Shown here in pieces: positions 1 to 6,817 of a DNA stretch of 14,638 nt. The notes beneath the pieces were generated by a model. That model saw only the letters and a program-made list of their open reading frames with translations. It had not been told where the DNA came from and did no database searches. The position numbers and the translations under genes were made by a program. Where the stretch lies: NCBI GenBank assembly GCA_009377735.1, contig WHTL01000061.1, forward strand, positions 1 to 14,638, in the 5' to 3' direction. The stretch comes from Acidimicrobiia bacterium. GTDB lineage: Bacteria; Actinomycetota; Acidimicrobiia; Spongiisociales; ZC4RG35. Position 1 is the stretch's first letter, and each line of letters starts with the position of its first letter.

Positions 1-137
1 ACGGATCGGCTCCTGATATCGGCAAGCCTTTGCCTGGCTGCTTCGGCGGGTCGGCAACGTGGCCGAGGTTTCGGGCGAGTGCCGGGCGAGCCCCATCAGA
101 GGTCAGTTCCTCCAGCTGTTGTGAAGAGGCCACCGGG

Positions 138-578
138 TCACTCCTCCTCCGGCGGGGGCTTGACGACCAGGACATCACAAGCGACGTCGTGGATGACACC
201 GTGGCTGGTGGAGCCGAGCAGTAAGGACGATATCTCACCGCGTCCGCGGGTCCCCAGCACGATCAGATCGGGTTTGACCTCGTCGGCATACATGCTCACC
301 TCCCGCACCGGGTGACCGACCCTGTCAACACGAACCCATTCCAGATCGGAGTTGTCCAGGATGGGTGAGGCCACCTGCCAGATTGCCTCCCGCTCCGCTT
401 CCTGGATGTCCGGCTCCTCCACGACGTAGGGCCCCTCCACCCCGTAGACCGACGTGAGGGGCCGGAACACATGGATCACATGAAGTTCCGCTTCGGCCCA
501 CTTCGCCTGTTGCACCGCTCGCTCCACCACGGCGGGTGTCGCCGTCGACGAATCGATAGCGGCCAGTATGACTGACAT
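138..578 (-). CDS. Universal stress protein (UspA family), single domain
   Basis: A 146-residue protein of the usual length for a single-domain UspA-fold protein, a cytosolic ATP-binding family linked to survival under stress. The N-terminus has the typical first strand followed by an acidic residue (VILAAID, Asp9). The C-terminal half carries the ATP-binding motif G-x2-G-x9-G-S at Gly109, Gly112, Gly122 and Ser123, followed by the final strand ACDVLVVKP, so it should be of the ATP-binding type. The start at 578 is supported by AAGGAGAG about five bases upstream. It lies 25 bases downstream of the transketolase gene on the same strand with no promoter seen between them, so it is probably the second gene of that operon and shares its SigF/SigB-like promoter. 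The exact stress signal and any partner are unknown. Confidence 0.93.
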   Translation of the reverse strand: MSVILAAIDSSTATPAVVERAVQQAKWAEAELHVIHVFRPLTSVYGVEGPYVVEEPDIQEAEREAIWQVASPILDNSDLEWVRVDRVGHPVREVSMYADEVKPDLIVLGTRGRGEISSLLLGSTSHGVIHDVACDVLVVKPPPEEE

Positions 579-603
579 GATGCTCTCCTTCTCTCGGGTC
601 CCT

Positions 604-2475
604 TCAGGTGCTTGCCCGTGCTGTCTTCACCCCCACCAACTTACGGATTGTGTCCACGATGGCATCGCTGTCGATCCCGGCCTCCCGCCTCTGCTCCACG
701 GGGGTGGCCGAGCCGGGCATGCCCGATACGGCGAGGGAGACGATCCTGCCGGTGACCTCACCCACCTCCATCAGAGCCCGGGTCACTGTCTCGGCGATGC
801 CTCCGGGTCCGCGGTGGTCCTCCACCACGATCAATACCCTCGTCTCCGAGAGGCAGCGGGACAGCGTAGAAATGTCCGGTGGTGACACCGAATAGAGATC
901 GAGCACACGCACCCCGATGCCATCGGTCTCCATCCTCTGGGAGGCATCGAGCGCCTCGAAGACGGTGACGCCCGCAGCGACCACGGTCACCAGGTCGTCT
1001 CCCGACGACCTATGGAGATGGGAGCCACCGAGGCTGAACTCTGTCCCGGGCACATACAAATGTGGCGTCTTGCCTCGCGTGGTCCGCAGGTAGGACAGCC
1101 CCTGCTGATTCAACGCCAACTTCAACAGAGCTTGGGCGGAGTTGCCGTCGGAGGGGTAGAGCACCACGGCACCCGAACTCCGCATCATTGCAATGTCTTC
1201 GAGAGCCATCTGGGAGGGTCCGTCCTCGCCGATGGAAACACCGGCGTGGGAGCCCACCAGGGTCATGGTGGCGTTTCCCACCGCTGCCATCCTGATGAAG
1301 TCGTGAGCCCTCGTGAAGAATGCACCAAAGGTCGCCACGACGGGATGGAACTCCAGAGTCTGCAAGCCCGACGCCATCCCCACCATGTTCTGCTCCGCGA
1401 TGTATCCCTGGATGAATCTACCGGGATGTTCATCGTCCACCGCCTCGGTTCGGGTGGAGTCGCCCACCTCCCCGTCGATGACGACGACGGATCCATCGTC
1501 GGTGACCCATGCTGTCAGGGCCGCACCGAAGGCATCGCGGGTTGCTACCCCTTTCTCGTAGGTCACCTCGGTCTCGAAGGTCGGTGGTGGGGGACGATTG
1601 GGTGGGTCGCCCGAGGGGCTGTCGAGGAAGGGCCATGTCGCATCCGGACCGGAACCCAGCTGCTCCAAGGCCCGTTCCTGCTCCTCCGATGAGAAGGCCT
1701 TTCCGTGGCCGTCCGGGTCGTCCTCCACGAAAGAAACGCCCTTCCCCTTGATGGTGCGCGCCACGAGGAGGGTGGGCGCGTCGGCATTTATTGCTTCGGT
1801 CATGGCACGATCTATCGCCACCACGTCATGGCCGTCCACTTCGATTGCCATCCAGCCGAGGGCCTTTCCCCGTTCCAGGAAGGACGACCCATCCCATCCG
1901 TGCATCGTCTCCCCCCTCTGACCGAGGCGGTTGAGATCGACGATTGCGGTCAAGTTGCCGACGCCTCGCACTCCGGCGAGTTCGATCGCCTCCCACACAG
2001 ATCCTTCTGCCATCTCGGAGTCACCAAGCAGGACCCACGTTCGGGAGTCGAATGAGCGCATCTGCTGTCCGATGGCCAAACCGAGACCGTTCGATAGACC
2101 CTGGCCAAGTGATCCGGTGGCAACGTCCACCATGGGAAGTGTGGGGACGGGATGACCTTGGAGAGGGCTGCCCGCCTCACGCAGCGTAGTGAGGCGGTCA
2201 CGGTCGATCAGACCGAAAGCCGCTAGAACAGCGTAGAGGAGGGGGGCGGCGTGCCCTTTAGAAAGGACGAAGCGGTCGTTGTCGAGACGACCCGGGTTGT
2301 TCACGTCGAATCTGAAATGACGGGTGAATAGGACCGCGGCCAGGTCGGCAGCCGATATCGCCGATGTGGGATGGCCGGAACCGGCAGCGGTGGTAGGGAT
2401 GATGCTGTCGATACGTAGACGTCGTGCCAGCATCTCCAGATCGTCAACCTCTGGTGTTCGTAGTTCGGAGCTCAT
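604..2475 (-). CDS. tkt: Transketolase, full length, animal-like 623-aa form
   Basis: Thiamine-diphosphate enzyme that moves two-carbon units between sugar phosphates in the non-oxidative pentose phosphate pathway (cytosol). Domains in order: ThDP-binding domain (about 1-280), pyrimidine-binding domain (about 306-470), C-terminal domain (about 490-615). Visible motifs: GSGHPTS with His35, SKGHAAP with His75, the ThDP/metal motif starting GDS at 151-153 and reaching Asn182 in LNRLGQ, the catalytic glutamate in AEQNMVG (Glu361), and GEDGPSQMALED at 416-427. The NRLGQ and GEDGPSQMALED wording and the 623-residue length resemble the vertebrate enzyme more than the roughly 660-700-residue E. coli/yeast type. 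Start at 2475 follows AAAGG at a short spacing. A GGTTT-N16-GGGTA promoter lies just upstream (2504-2529). It is followed by a UspA gene in the same operon, which suggests a stress-induced isozyme. A split-type TktA/TktB or a DXP synthase is excluded by the complete domain set and motifs. Confidence 0.95.
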   Translation of the reverse strand: MSSELRTPEVDDLEMLARRLRIDSIIPTTAAGSGHPTSAISAADLAAVLFTRHFRFDVNNPGRLDNDRFVLSKGHAAPLLYAVLAAFGLIDRDRLTTLREAGSPLQGHPVPTLPMVDVATGSLGQGLSNGLGLAIGQQMRSFDSRTWVLLGDSEMAEGSVWEAIELAGVRGVGNLTAIVDLNRLGQRGETMHGWDGSSFLERGKALGWMAIEVDGHDVVAIDRAMTEAINADAPTLLVARTIKGKGVSFVEDDPDGHGKAFSSEEQERALEQLGSGPDATWPFLDSPSGDPPNRPPPPTFETEVTYEKGVATRDAFGAALTAWVTDDGSVVVIDGEVGDSTRTEAVDDEHPGRFIQGYIAEQNMVGMASGLQTLEFHPVVATFGAFFTRAHDFIRMAAVGNATMTLVGSHAGVSIGEDGPSQMALEDIAMMRSSGAVVLYPSDGNSAQALLKLALNQQGLSYLRTTRGKTPHLYVPGTEFSLGGSHLHRSSGDDLVTVVAAGVTVFEALDASQRMETDGIGVRVLDLYSVSPPDISTLSRCLSETRVLIVVEDHRGPGGIAETVTRALMEVGEVTGRIVSLAVSGMPGSATPVEQRREAGIDSDAIVDTIRKLVGVKTARAST

Positions 2476-2503
2476 GGGACCTTTCGGTGCTTTGGGCTTG
2501 TGC

Positions 2504-2529
2504 TACCCCAAGGACAACGACGTCAAACC
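2504..2529 (-). promoter_or_regulatory. SigF/SigB-type promoter of the transketolase-usp operon
   Basis: On the minus strand GGTTT (2529-2525) is followed after 16 bases by GGGTA (2508-2504). This is the actinobacterial SigF / Bacillus SigB promoter form GTTT-N15-17-GGGTA. The start codon of transketolase is at 2475, so a transcript starting about seven bases past the -10 box would have a leader of roughly 20-25 bases, enough for the Shine-Dalgarno sequence. The motif is seen; the sigma factor assignment is inferred. Confidence 0.7.
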
Positions 2530-2610
2530 AAAGCAGGGGCACCGTCTCTTTCCATAACGTGCGCCAGCACTTGGACCCGAGGAAAGCCGCTCTCGATGCG
2601 ACCTACTGAC

Positions 2611-2985
2611 TCAGGTGAGCGGGGGATCTTGGTTCCAGTAGGGATCAACACCGAAGTGGTCGTAGACAGATCGACCCCATTCCGCGTCGTTGAACTGAGG
2701 CCAGTTGTCGGAATCGAATCCGGGGCTGTTGTCGAGCACCTCGGGATCGACATTGAGCACCAGCTGCTTGTTGTCTCCGTCTACCGTGAGCAAAGCCCAC
2801 GGAACGGCGAACAGCTTCTCGCCCAGACCAGCGACCCCACCTCGGCTCATCACGGCATAGGCGACCTCTGAGTGTGTGGTGTCGATCATGAGGTCCTTGA
2901 GGGTCCCCAAATCGTGGCCTTCGGGGCCGACGATCTTATCCCCGCCTAGAGTCGAAGCCGATAGAATTGCCGGTGCGCGTGCCAT
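2611..2985 (-). CDS. PRC-barrel domain protein
   Basis: A 124-residue protein with one PRC-barrel domain in its first ~90 residues: an initial LSASTLGGDKIVGPEGHDLG strand pair, then LKDLMID, VAYAVMS and the FAVPWALL segment typical of the family, and LNVDPEVLDN. The C-terminal ~30 residues (SDNWPQFNDAEWGRSVYDHF and on) match the tail often seen in stress-related PRC-barrel proteins. PRC-barrels are small beta domains found in RimM and photosynthetic reaction-centre H subunits; in stand-alone form their function is mostly unknown. The ATG at 2985 is preferred over the GTG at 2994 because AAAGGA upstream is spaced better for it; the GTG start would overlap the preceding gene's stop by four bases. 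It is the last gene of the unit that starts with the 19-residue peptide at 3900. Confidence 0.88.
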   Translation of the reverse strand: MARAPAILSASTLGGDKIVGPEGHDLGTLKDLMIDTTHSEVAYAVMSRGGVAGLGEKLFAVPWALLTVDGDNKQLVLNVDPEVLDNSPGFDSDNWPQFNDAEWGRSVYDHFGVDPYWNQDPPLT

Positions 2986-2990
2986 GGCGA

Positions 2991-3749
2991 TCACGGTCCT
3001 TTCGGGTCACGCGGATGGGTTTCTGCGGATTGTCCGGGCTCATTGGTCTCGGTTTCAGTAGTCCGGACATCCGTTGCTTTCCTCGTCTCCGTCCCCTCCC
3101 GGTACCGGTCTCTATCATCCTCGTACCGGTCTCCATCATCCCCGGGTTCCCCTCTCCCATTGTCTCCCCTTCTCCGGGTCGAATTGTCGGTGAGTGCAGC
3201 GTCGACCCGTCGGTTGTAGGAGTCACCAACTGACCCTCCGAACGCAGCTCCCCCGAACATTGCGAGGATCAGGATGATCCCAGCGACGATGGCCCCGGTG
3301 GTTGCTTCGTCACTGCTGAACTGGGAGAACCAGTCGGGTAGTCCGGTTTGTTGGAAGGCGTTGTATTCAGCGCCGACAAACGCACCCAATGCCGCGAAAA
3401 CGGCGATCAGAAGCAGCATCCAGAGGGCAGCGCCTATGCCATTCATCACTCCGTTGAAACGGGCGATGCGCCCCGCAGCCCAACCACCGATAAAAAAGGC
3501 CACGAACACCACGAGCAAAGAGGCGATGGCGCCACCGATGGCCACCTCTTGCATGTTCCCTTCGATGTCGATGGCATTGAGCTGGTAGTCGAGGCTCCCG
3601 GCACCGGCAGTGATTAAGGAACCGAGAAAGACGATGGTGCCGAGAGCGGCCAGCATCCCACTGAGAGCGGCGGGTGTATCGATTCCTCCGAACCTCTCCC
3701 TAATACTTGTCGTATCGGTTTCGGCGCCCCGAATGTCGTAACTAGTCAT
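2991..3749 (-). CDS. Four-helix membrane protein with charged Arg/Asp-rich tail
   Basis: A 252-residue protein, not assigned to a named family with certainty; it resembles small YrzE/TIGR04086-like bacterial membrane proteins. Predicted helices lie at about 27-50, 66-92, 100-126 and 151-175, with small-residue patterns such as FFIGGWAAGRIARF in helix 2 and FGGAAFGGSVGDSYNRRVD after helix 4. Residues 190-252 form a hydrophilic, low-complexity tail rich in Arg, Asp, Glu and Thr, probably disordered and cytoplasmic; part of it comes from a 21-base tandem repeat (3102-3143). The start at 3749 follows AAAGGTAAGGCA. The neighbouring PRC-barrel gene starts at or overlapping this stop, so the two are translationally linked and their products may work together at the membrane (inference). 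Confidence 0.82.
   Translation of the reverse strand: MTSYDIRGAETDTTSIRERFGGIDTPAALSGMLAALGTIVFLGSLITAGAGSLDYQLNAIDIEGNMQEVAIGGAIASLLVVFVAFFIGGWAAGRIARFNGVMNGIGAALWMLLLIAVFAALGAFVGAEYNAFQQTGLPDWFSQFSSDEATTGAIVAGIILILAMFGGAAFGGSVGDSYNRRVDAALTDNSTRRRGDNGRGEPGDDGDRYEDDRDRYREGTETRKATDVRTTETETNEPGQSAETHPRDPKGP
3102..3143. repeat. 21-bp direct tandem repeat, two units
   Basis: Two adjacent copies (3102-3122 and 3123-3143), each beginning GTACCGGTCTC and differing at 2 of 21 positions. They sit inside the C-terminal tail of the four-helix membrane protein and encode two similar DDxDRY-like heptads. Because 21 is a multiple of three, copy-number change would keep the frame. Confidence 0.75.
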
Positions 3750-3753
3750 TGCC

Positions 3754-3780
3754 TTACCTTTCTTGCTGACGATTCTTCAT
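3754..3780 (-). CDS. Possible 8-residue leader peptide
   Basis: A tiny ORF reading MKNRQQER, then stop. It is preceded by a full GGAGGTG Shine-Dalgarno sequence (3788-3794 on the other strand) at seven bases and ends four bases before the start codon of the membrane protein. The strength of this ribosome site compared with its neighbours is the only evidence. It may be a coupling or leader peptide, or the GGAGGTG may only be chance. It is not in frame with the downstream gene. Confidence 0.25.
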   Translation of the reverse strand: MKNRQQER

Positions 3781-3840
3781 AGCTCATCACCTCCATGGAA
3801 ATCTCCACGGGTGGATTAGAACCAGATAGCGCGCTAGGCC

Positions 3841-3900
3841 TTAGGTAATTAGAAGAATGATCAAAATAATCAGAATGAGGGTGCCAACTCCGATGTACAT
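3841..3900 (-). CDS. 19-residue hydrophobic small membrane peptide
   Basis: A short ORF encoding MYIGVGTLILIILIILLIT: almost entirely a single transmembrane helix. GGAAGGATCAC immediately before the ATG gives a Shine-Dalgarno sequence at four to five bases, and a GTTT-N15-GGGTA promoter ends 33 bases upstream, so it has its own expression signals and is the first gene of the unit leading to the membrane and PRC-barrel genes. The sequence resembles the first helix of DUF3309-type small proteins (GTLLLIILIILL patterns), but is shorter, so family membership is uncertain. It is too short for ordinary ORF callers. It probably inserts in the cytoplasmic membrane; its function is unknown. Confidence 0.6.
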   Translation of the reverse strand: MYIGVGTLILIILIILLIT

Positions 3901-3933
3901 GTGATCCTTCCATCGATCAGTGCAATGCATACG

Positions 3934-3957
3934 TACCCATACATGGCTGTCCTAAAC
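3934..3957 (-). promoter_or_regulatory. SigF/SigB-type promoter of the small peptide-membrane-PRC unit
   Basis: On the minus strand GTTT (3957-3954) is followed after 15 bases by GGGTA (3938-3934), reading towards the 19-residue peptide gene, whose start codon lies at 3900. The predicted leader is about 25 bases. It is an exact match to the GTTT-N15-17-GGGTA form. Confidence 0.68.
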
Positions 3958-3990
3958 AGGGAACCCAGAACCGAGACATTAGAAAATGGA

Positions 3991-4016
3991 GTGTGAACGG
4001 GCGCGTCCAGGGGTAT
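3991..4016 (+). promoter_or_regulatory. Weaker SigF/SigB-like promoter of the DUF421 unit
   Basis: GTGT (3991-3994), 16 bases, then a perfect GGGTAT (4011-4016). One change from the -35 consensus. It runs back-to-back with the promoter at 3934-3957. If used, transcription would begin within a few bases of the ATG at 4026, giving a leaderless or nearly leaderless transcript, which is common in actinobacteria. Tentative: GGGG at 4017-4020 could equally be read as part of a weak ribosome site. Confidence 0.35.
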
Positions 4017-4025
4017 GGGGCAATA

Positions 4026-4517
4026 ATGGATCAGGGACGCCGCCACCGCCTCGAGATCGACGAAGGGCTCAGCACTCAACATGCCATGATCTATGTGGAG
4101 GGGCTGGGTCGCGTTGTAATGGCTTTGGTCGTGTTGGCAGCATTGCTCGGGTTGCTCGGTCGCTCCGGACCTCTGAACTCTCGACAGCTGACCTCGGAGG
4201 CGGTCACAGTCACTCACGATCGGTTTGCTCGGATCGACGCTGTCACCGCGATCGGAATTTCTGTGAAAGCTGCTGGACCCACTCCTCGCGTGGTAGTCGG
4301 CGACTCCTACCTCGACAAGGTGACAGTCGAAGAGGTCCAACCAGAGCCACATGCGGTGGTGGCAGTTCCTGGTGGCACTGCCTTCGACTTCGCGCAGGAG
4401 GGCGCCGACCCCTTATTCGTGCGCTTTTCAGTCAAGCCCCCGAACCCCGGCTTCGTAGCCGGAACAGTAACCGTGGGAGAGGATTCCTTCTCAATCTCCC
4501 AATTGGTGTACCCATGA
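4026..4517 (+). CDS. Single-pass membrane-anchored protein of unknown function, DUF421 partner
   Basis: A 163-residue protein. A short basic N-terminus is followed by one hydrophobic helix at about 28-45 (VVMALVVLAALLGLLG), then about 115 residues with a beta-rich pattern (RVVVGDSYLDKVTVEEVQPEP, VVAVPGGTAFDF, FVRFSVKPPNPGFVAGTVTVG). The extracytoplasmic domain would be anchored by the helix. There are no recognisable catalytic motifs and no cysteines. Genes of this layout are commonly found directly before DUF421 genes; here the DUF421 gene begins 13 bases downstream, so the two products probably form a complex (inference). The ATG at 4026 is chosen over an in-frame GTG at 3993, which has no ribosome site and would overlap the putative promoter. 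Confidence 0.75.
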   Translation: MDQGRRHRLEIDEGLSTQHAMIYVEGLGRVVMALVVLAALLGLLGRSGPLNSRQLTSEAVTVTHDRFARIDAVTAIGISVKAAGPTPRVVVGDSYLDKVTVEEVQPEPHAVVAVPGGTAFDFAQEGADPLFVRFSVKPPNPGFVAGTVTVGEDSFSISQLVYP

Positions 4518-4530
4518 ACGGCGGAGCCCG

Positions 4531-4995
4531 ATGACCTCGGTATGGCGCGCCCTCCTTATCTACGGTGTCTTACTGCTGATATTTCGAGTCTCGGGCAAGC
4601 GGACCCTCTCACAGATATCCAGCCTCGACCTGATACTGCTTCTGATCATCGGGGAAGCAACCCAGCAGGCACTTCTCGGTGATGACTTCTCGATCACCAA
4701 TGCCATCATCGTGATAGTGAGCCTGGTCGGCATCGACCTGGTGCTGGGGTGGCTAACCAACCGTGTTCCCATGCTGGGACGGGTCATCGATGGTTCGCCG
4801 CTCATCGTCGTCGATAGCGGTACGCCGATGAAGGATCGCATGCGCCGGTCCCGGGTGACGGAGGCCGACATTTTGGAGGCGGCCCGTCAGACCCAGGGAT
4901 TGGAGCGGATGGATCAGATCAAGTATGCCGTGATCGAGAAATCAGGAGACGTCTCGATCATCCCATGGTCTCAAGGCGAAGAGCCGGGTCTGTGA
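4531..4995 (+). CDS. DUF421 (YetF-like) membrane protein, short form
   Basis: A 154-residue protein with two or three N-terminal helices (about 5-22, 33-50, 54-74) and a cytosolic alpha/beta domain (about 80-150). The region RVSGKRTLSQISSLDLILLLIIGEATQQALLG is the hallmark of DUF421, and ITNAIIVIVSLVGIDLVLGWL plus GSPLIVVDSGTPMKDRMRRSRVTEADI continue the family pattern. Bacillus YetF and relatives are longer (about 220-230 residues); this belongs to the shorter group around 150-170 residues. The start at 4531 follows GGCGGAG at five bases. The family is associated with stress and envelope functions in spore-formers and proteobacteria, but its biochemical role is not established. It is paired with the anchored protein immediately upstream. 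Confidence 0.92.
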   Translation: MTSVWRALLIYGVLLLIFRVSGKRTLSQISSLDLILLLIIGEATQQALLGDDFSITNAIIVIVSLVGIDLVLGWLTNRVPMLGRVIDGSPLIVVDSGTPMKDRMRRSRVTEADILEAARQTQGLERMDQIKYAVIEKSGDVSIIPWSQGEEPGL

Positions 4996-5032
4996 GAGAA
5001 AAGAGGTATCGATCCTGTCATCGGCCCAGCCG

Positions 5033-5048
5033 CGCCCTCGGGAGGGCG
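5033..5048 (+). terminator. GC-rich hairpin after the DUF421 gene
   Basis: CGCCCT-CGGG-AGGGCG forms a perfect six-base stem with a four-base loop 38 bases after the DUF421 stop. There is no T-run after it, so it would be an atypical terminator. Confidence 0.3.
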
Positions 5049-5142
5049 AGGGGCCGGAGGCATCTCATCGGTGCACCCTCTACCAGAAAGCCGCATCCGT
5101 ATTGCTCCCATGTTACGTGTGGGGACTCGTTCTCGTTGGAGT

Positions 5143-5448
5143 CTATCCTATGACGAGAATCTCGGTCGTGTGTTCGTTGTCTCTCCCCTTGGCGCGTAGT
5201 AAGTAGCCTGTTCCGACCATCTCGCCATCCTCATGGGTGACCTTTATGTTGACCGGATTCTCAGATAACGGAAGCTTGCCATGCACGATGATGGCCAATC
5301 TCAGGCATCCCTTGGAGTCCCGTGTCCTTTCAATGTCGCAGATGAACGGGCCGTCGCTGTCGATCGTGACCTGAGGTTGCTCCTTCAAGAGTTGGCTCTC
5401 CTGTTTGCCTCTCAAAGAGGGACACTGTGCGGATTCTAGCACCCTCAT
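5143..5448 (-). CDS. Hypothetical protein, doubtful
   Basis: A 101-residue ORF with no family that I recognise. The second half (QVTIDSDGPFICDIERTR, CLRLAIIVHGKLPL, NPVNIKVTHEDGEMVGTGYL, TTEILVIG) alternates polar and hydrophobic residues as in a small beta-sandwich or barrel, which is the main reason to take it seriously. The ATG at 5448 is preceded by GGAG at four bases; a longer version from 5472 has no ribosome site. No promoter was found. It lies alone on the minus strand, between the plus-strand DUF421 unit and the minus-strand DUF72 gene, whose stop is 324 bases away. It may be a real PilZ- or Ig-like small protein, or a decaying gene. Confidence 0.4.
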   Translation of the reverse strand: MRVLESAQCPSLRGKQESQLLKEQPQVTIDSDGPFICDIERTRDSKGCLRLAIIVHGKLPLSENPVNIKVTHEDGEMVGTGYLLRAKGRDNEHTTEILVIG

Positions 5449-5472
5449 CACGCTCCAGAGGGTGGGTTCCAT

Positions 5473-5771
5473 GCGTTGAAAAAGTTCAGCTACGAACGGA
5501 ACCGAGATCGCTCAGCAACGGAGAACGACGCCGGATGAGGTTCCAATACACGACAGTGCCCTCTCGGCGCTTGGCTTGAACCTCCTAAGACGTCGAAACT
5601 TCATCCCAGAGCACCCGATAACACAGAAGTACGACGAATGCGACGCCCTCCCCGTCCAGAGCCGTCGGATCTGATATCTCTTGCACAACCTCGGTCGGTT
5701 ACGGGTTCCCTGGCTCCAGGTGGTCGAAGAACTTGCTCGCCTTCATATCCAGTTCCGAAACGTGGGGACCC
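5473..5771. other. Intergenic stretch with no recognised gene
   Basis: About 300 bases between the doubtful ORF and the DUF72 stop codon. Short ORFs are present on both strands, but none has a ribosome site or a protein-like composition. No promoter of the stress type, strong hairpin or repeat was seen. Confidence 0.5.
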
Positions 5772-6641
5772 CTATTCAAGGAGTCGGTCCACCTCGAAGC
5801 GAAGTGCCTGCGCTTCTTTGGGAGCGTGCCCACCGGCGTCGTTGTCCAAGTACACATACACATCTCTTTCTTTTCGCCGCGGGGGTACCCGATCGGAGAT
5901 GCGCTGGGGTTCTTCGGGTTCTGAACCTCGGTGCCAGGCGCGGAGCTTACGAGCCCAGACTTTGATGGCGTCGCCGTAAGGACTGCGATAGGGCTCTCCT
6001 GGACCGTGGAGACGCACATATGCGAATCCGGCCGTCAACTCCTCAAGATAGGGCCACGTCGAGGCGTGGGAGAAGGCAAGCGCCACACCATGATCACGAG
6101 CGATCCTGACCAACTCATCCGAGAGGTAGCTTTCGTGACGGATCTCGAGGACGTGGCGGAGGCGGTGCTTCCGGTTCGAGCCGTACGAAATGGACTTGAC
6201 CTTATCGTCGTGACGGCCAGCGAGGTTGCTCGCTTCGATTGTATCCTTAGGTAGGAGGCCGAGGAATCGGTTGACCCTCTCTGCATCGAAGTGGAGGGAG
6301 GCGGGAAGCTGCCACAAGACGGGACCCAATTTCGATCCGAGGTCGAGGATTCCGGAGGCGAAGAAGTTGGCCAAGGGTGTCTCCACCCGGTTCAACTTCT
6401 TGGAGTGGGTGATGTAGCGACTGCCTTTCACCGCGAACACGAAGCCAGATGGGGCGGCAGAATGCCAGGAGCGGAAAGCATCGGGCGTGGAGAGGGAGTA
6501 GAAGGTCCCATTGACTTCGATCGTGTCAAATATCCCCGCGGCGTAGCGCAATTCATCGACTCGTGTGACCGTCTCAGGATAGAAATGGCCGCGCCAATCC
6601 TGGTAAGACCAACCCGAAACACCAATACGGATCTTTCCCAT
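5772..6641 (-). CDS. DUF72 (YecE-like) TIM-barrel protein
   Basis: A 289-residue soluble protein of the DUF72 family, which adopts a TIM-barrel fold of unproven activity. The family marks are all present: IRIGVSGWSYQDWRGHFYPE at the start, then FDTIEVNGTFYSL (about 39-51), FVFAVKGSRYITHSKKL (68-84), LGPVLWQLPASLHFD (105-119), LEIRHESYL (165-173), YVRLHGPGEPYRSPYG (208-223) and DVYVYLDNDAGGHAPKEA near the end. Length is normal for the family (about 230-300). It is divergent from the F420 oxidoreductase with 176 bases between the start codons. Unlike its neighbours it has no properly spaced SigF/SigB-like promoter. No substrate is proposed. Confidence 0.92.
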   Translation of the reverse strand: MGKIRIGVSGWSYQDWRGHFYPETVTRVDELRYAAGIFDTIEVNGTFYSLSTPDAFRSWHSAAPSGFVFAVKGSRYITHSKKLNRVETPLANFFASGILDLGSKLGPVLWQLPASLHFDAERVNRFLGLLPKDTIEASNLAGRHDDKVKSISYGSNRKHRLRHVLEIRHESYLSDELVRIARDHGVALAFSHASTWPYLEELTAGFAYVRLHGPGEPYRSPYGDAIKVWARKLRAWHRGSEPEEPQRISDRVPPRRKERDVYVYLDNDAGGHAPKEAQALRFEVDRLLE

Positions 6642-6710
6642 GGCATCCCATTCTTACCTGTTGATACGCGAAACCTCAGAGTCGGAGGACGATGCGGGCC
6701 CGACGCTGGC

Positions 6711-6742
6711 GATCCTGGGTTTCATCTTTGTGGTAGAGGGTA
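6711..6742 (+). promoter_or_regulatory. SigF/SigB-type promoter of the F420 oxidoreductase gene
   Basis: GGGTTT (GTTT at 6719-6722), 15 bases, then GGGTA (6738-6742). The 32 bases from 6711 match 9956-9987 at 27 positions, including an identical GATCCTGGGTTTCA that reaches beyond the core promoter. The transcript would have a leader of about 68 bases if translation starts at 6818, or about 26 if it starts at 6776. Confidence 0.7.
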
Positions 6743-6817
6743 GGTGAGTTCCATAGGGAAACGCCGGGAGCAGGCATGAGACGAGTGGTGGAGAACTCCA
6801 GACGAAACAGGAGAAGA

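Noticed and set aside
1..96. Minus-strand ORF starting ATG at 96 and open to the left edge
   Set aside because: GGAGG lies about 12 bases upstream, but the 32 visible residues resemble no family and all three minus frames are open there. A partial gene after usp is possible but not supported.
1012..1692. 226-residue plus-strand ORF opposite transketolase
   Set aside because: Antisense shadow; the transketolase frame carries all conserved motifs.
3870..4352. 160-residue minus-strand ORF across the divergent promoter region
   Set aside because: It overlaps the two opposing promoters and the anchored-protein gene and has a composition unlike a protein; the 19-residue peptide in another frame has better signals.
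5699..5771. Protein-like tail after the DUF72 stop in another frame, suggesting a frameshift
   Set aside because: DUF72 already ends where the family usually ends (DNDAGGHAPKEA plus a short helix), so no frameshift is needed.
6656..6677. TACCT...AAACC upstream of the DUF72 gene as a stress-type promoter
   Set aside because: The spacer is only 11 bases, too short for the 15-17 needed.
6776..6817. Upstream ATG for the F420 oxidoreductase
   Set aside because: It has a GGGAG site, but it adds an Arg-rich 14-residue stretch not expected in the family; the ATG at 6818 has AGGAG and the canonical start.
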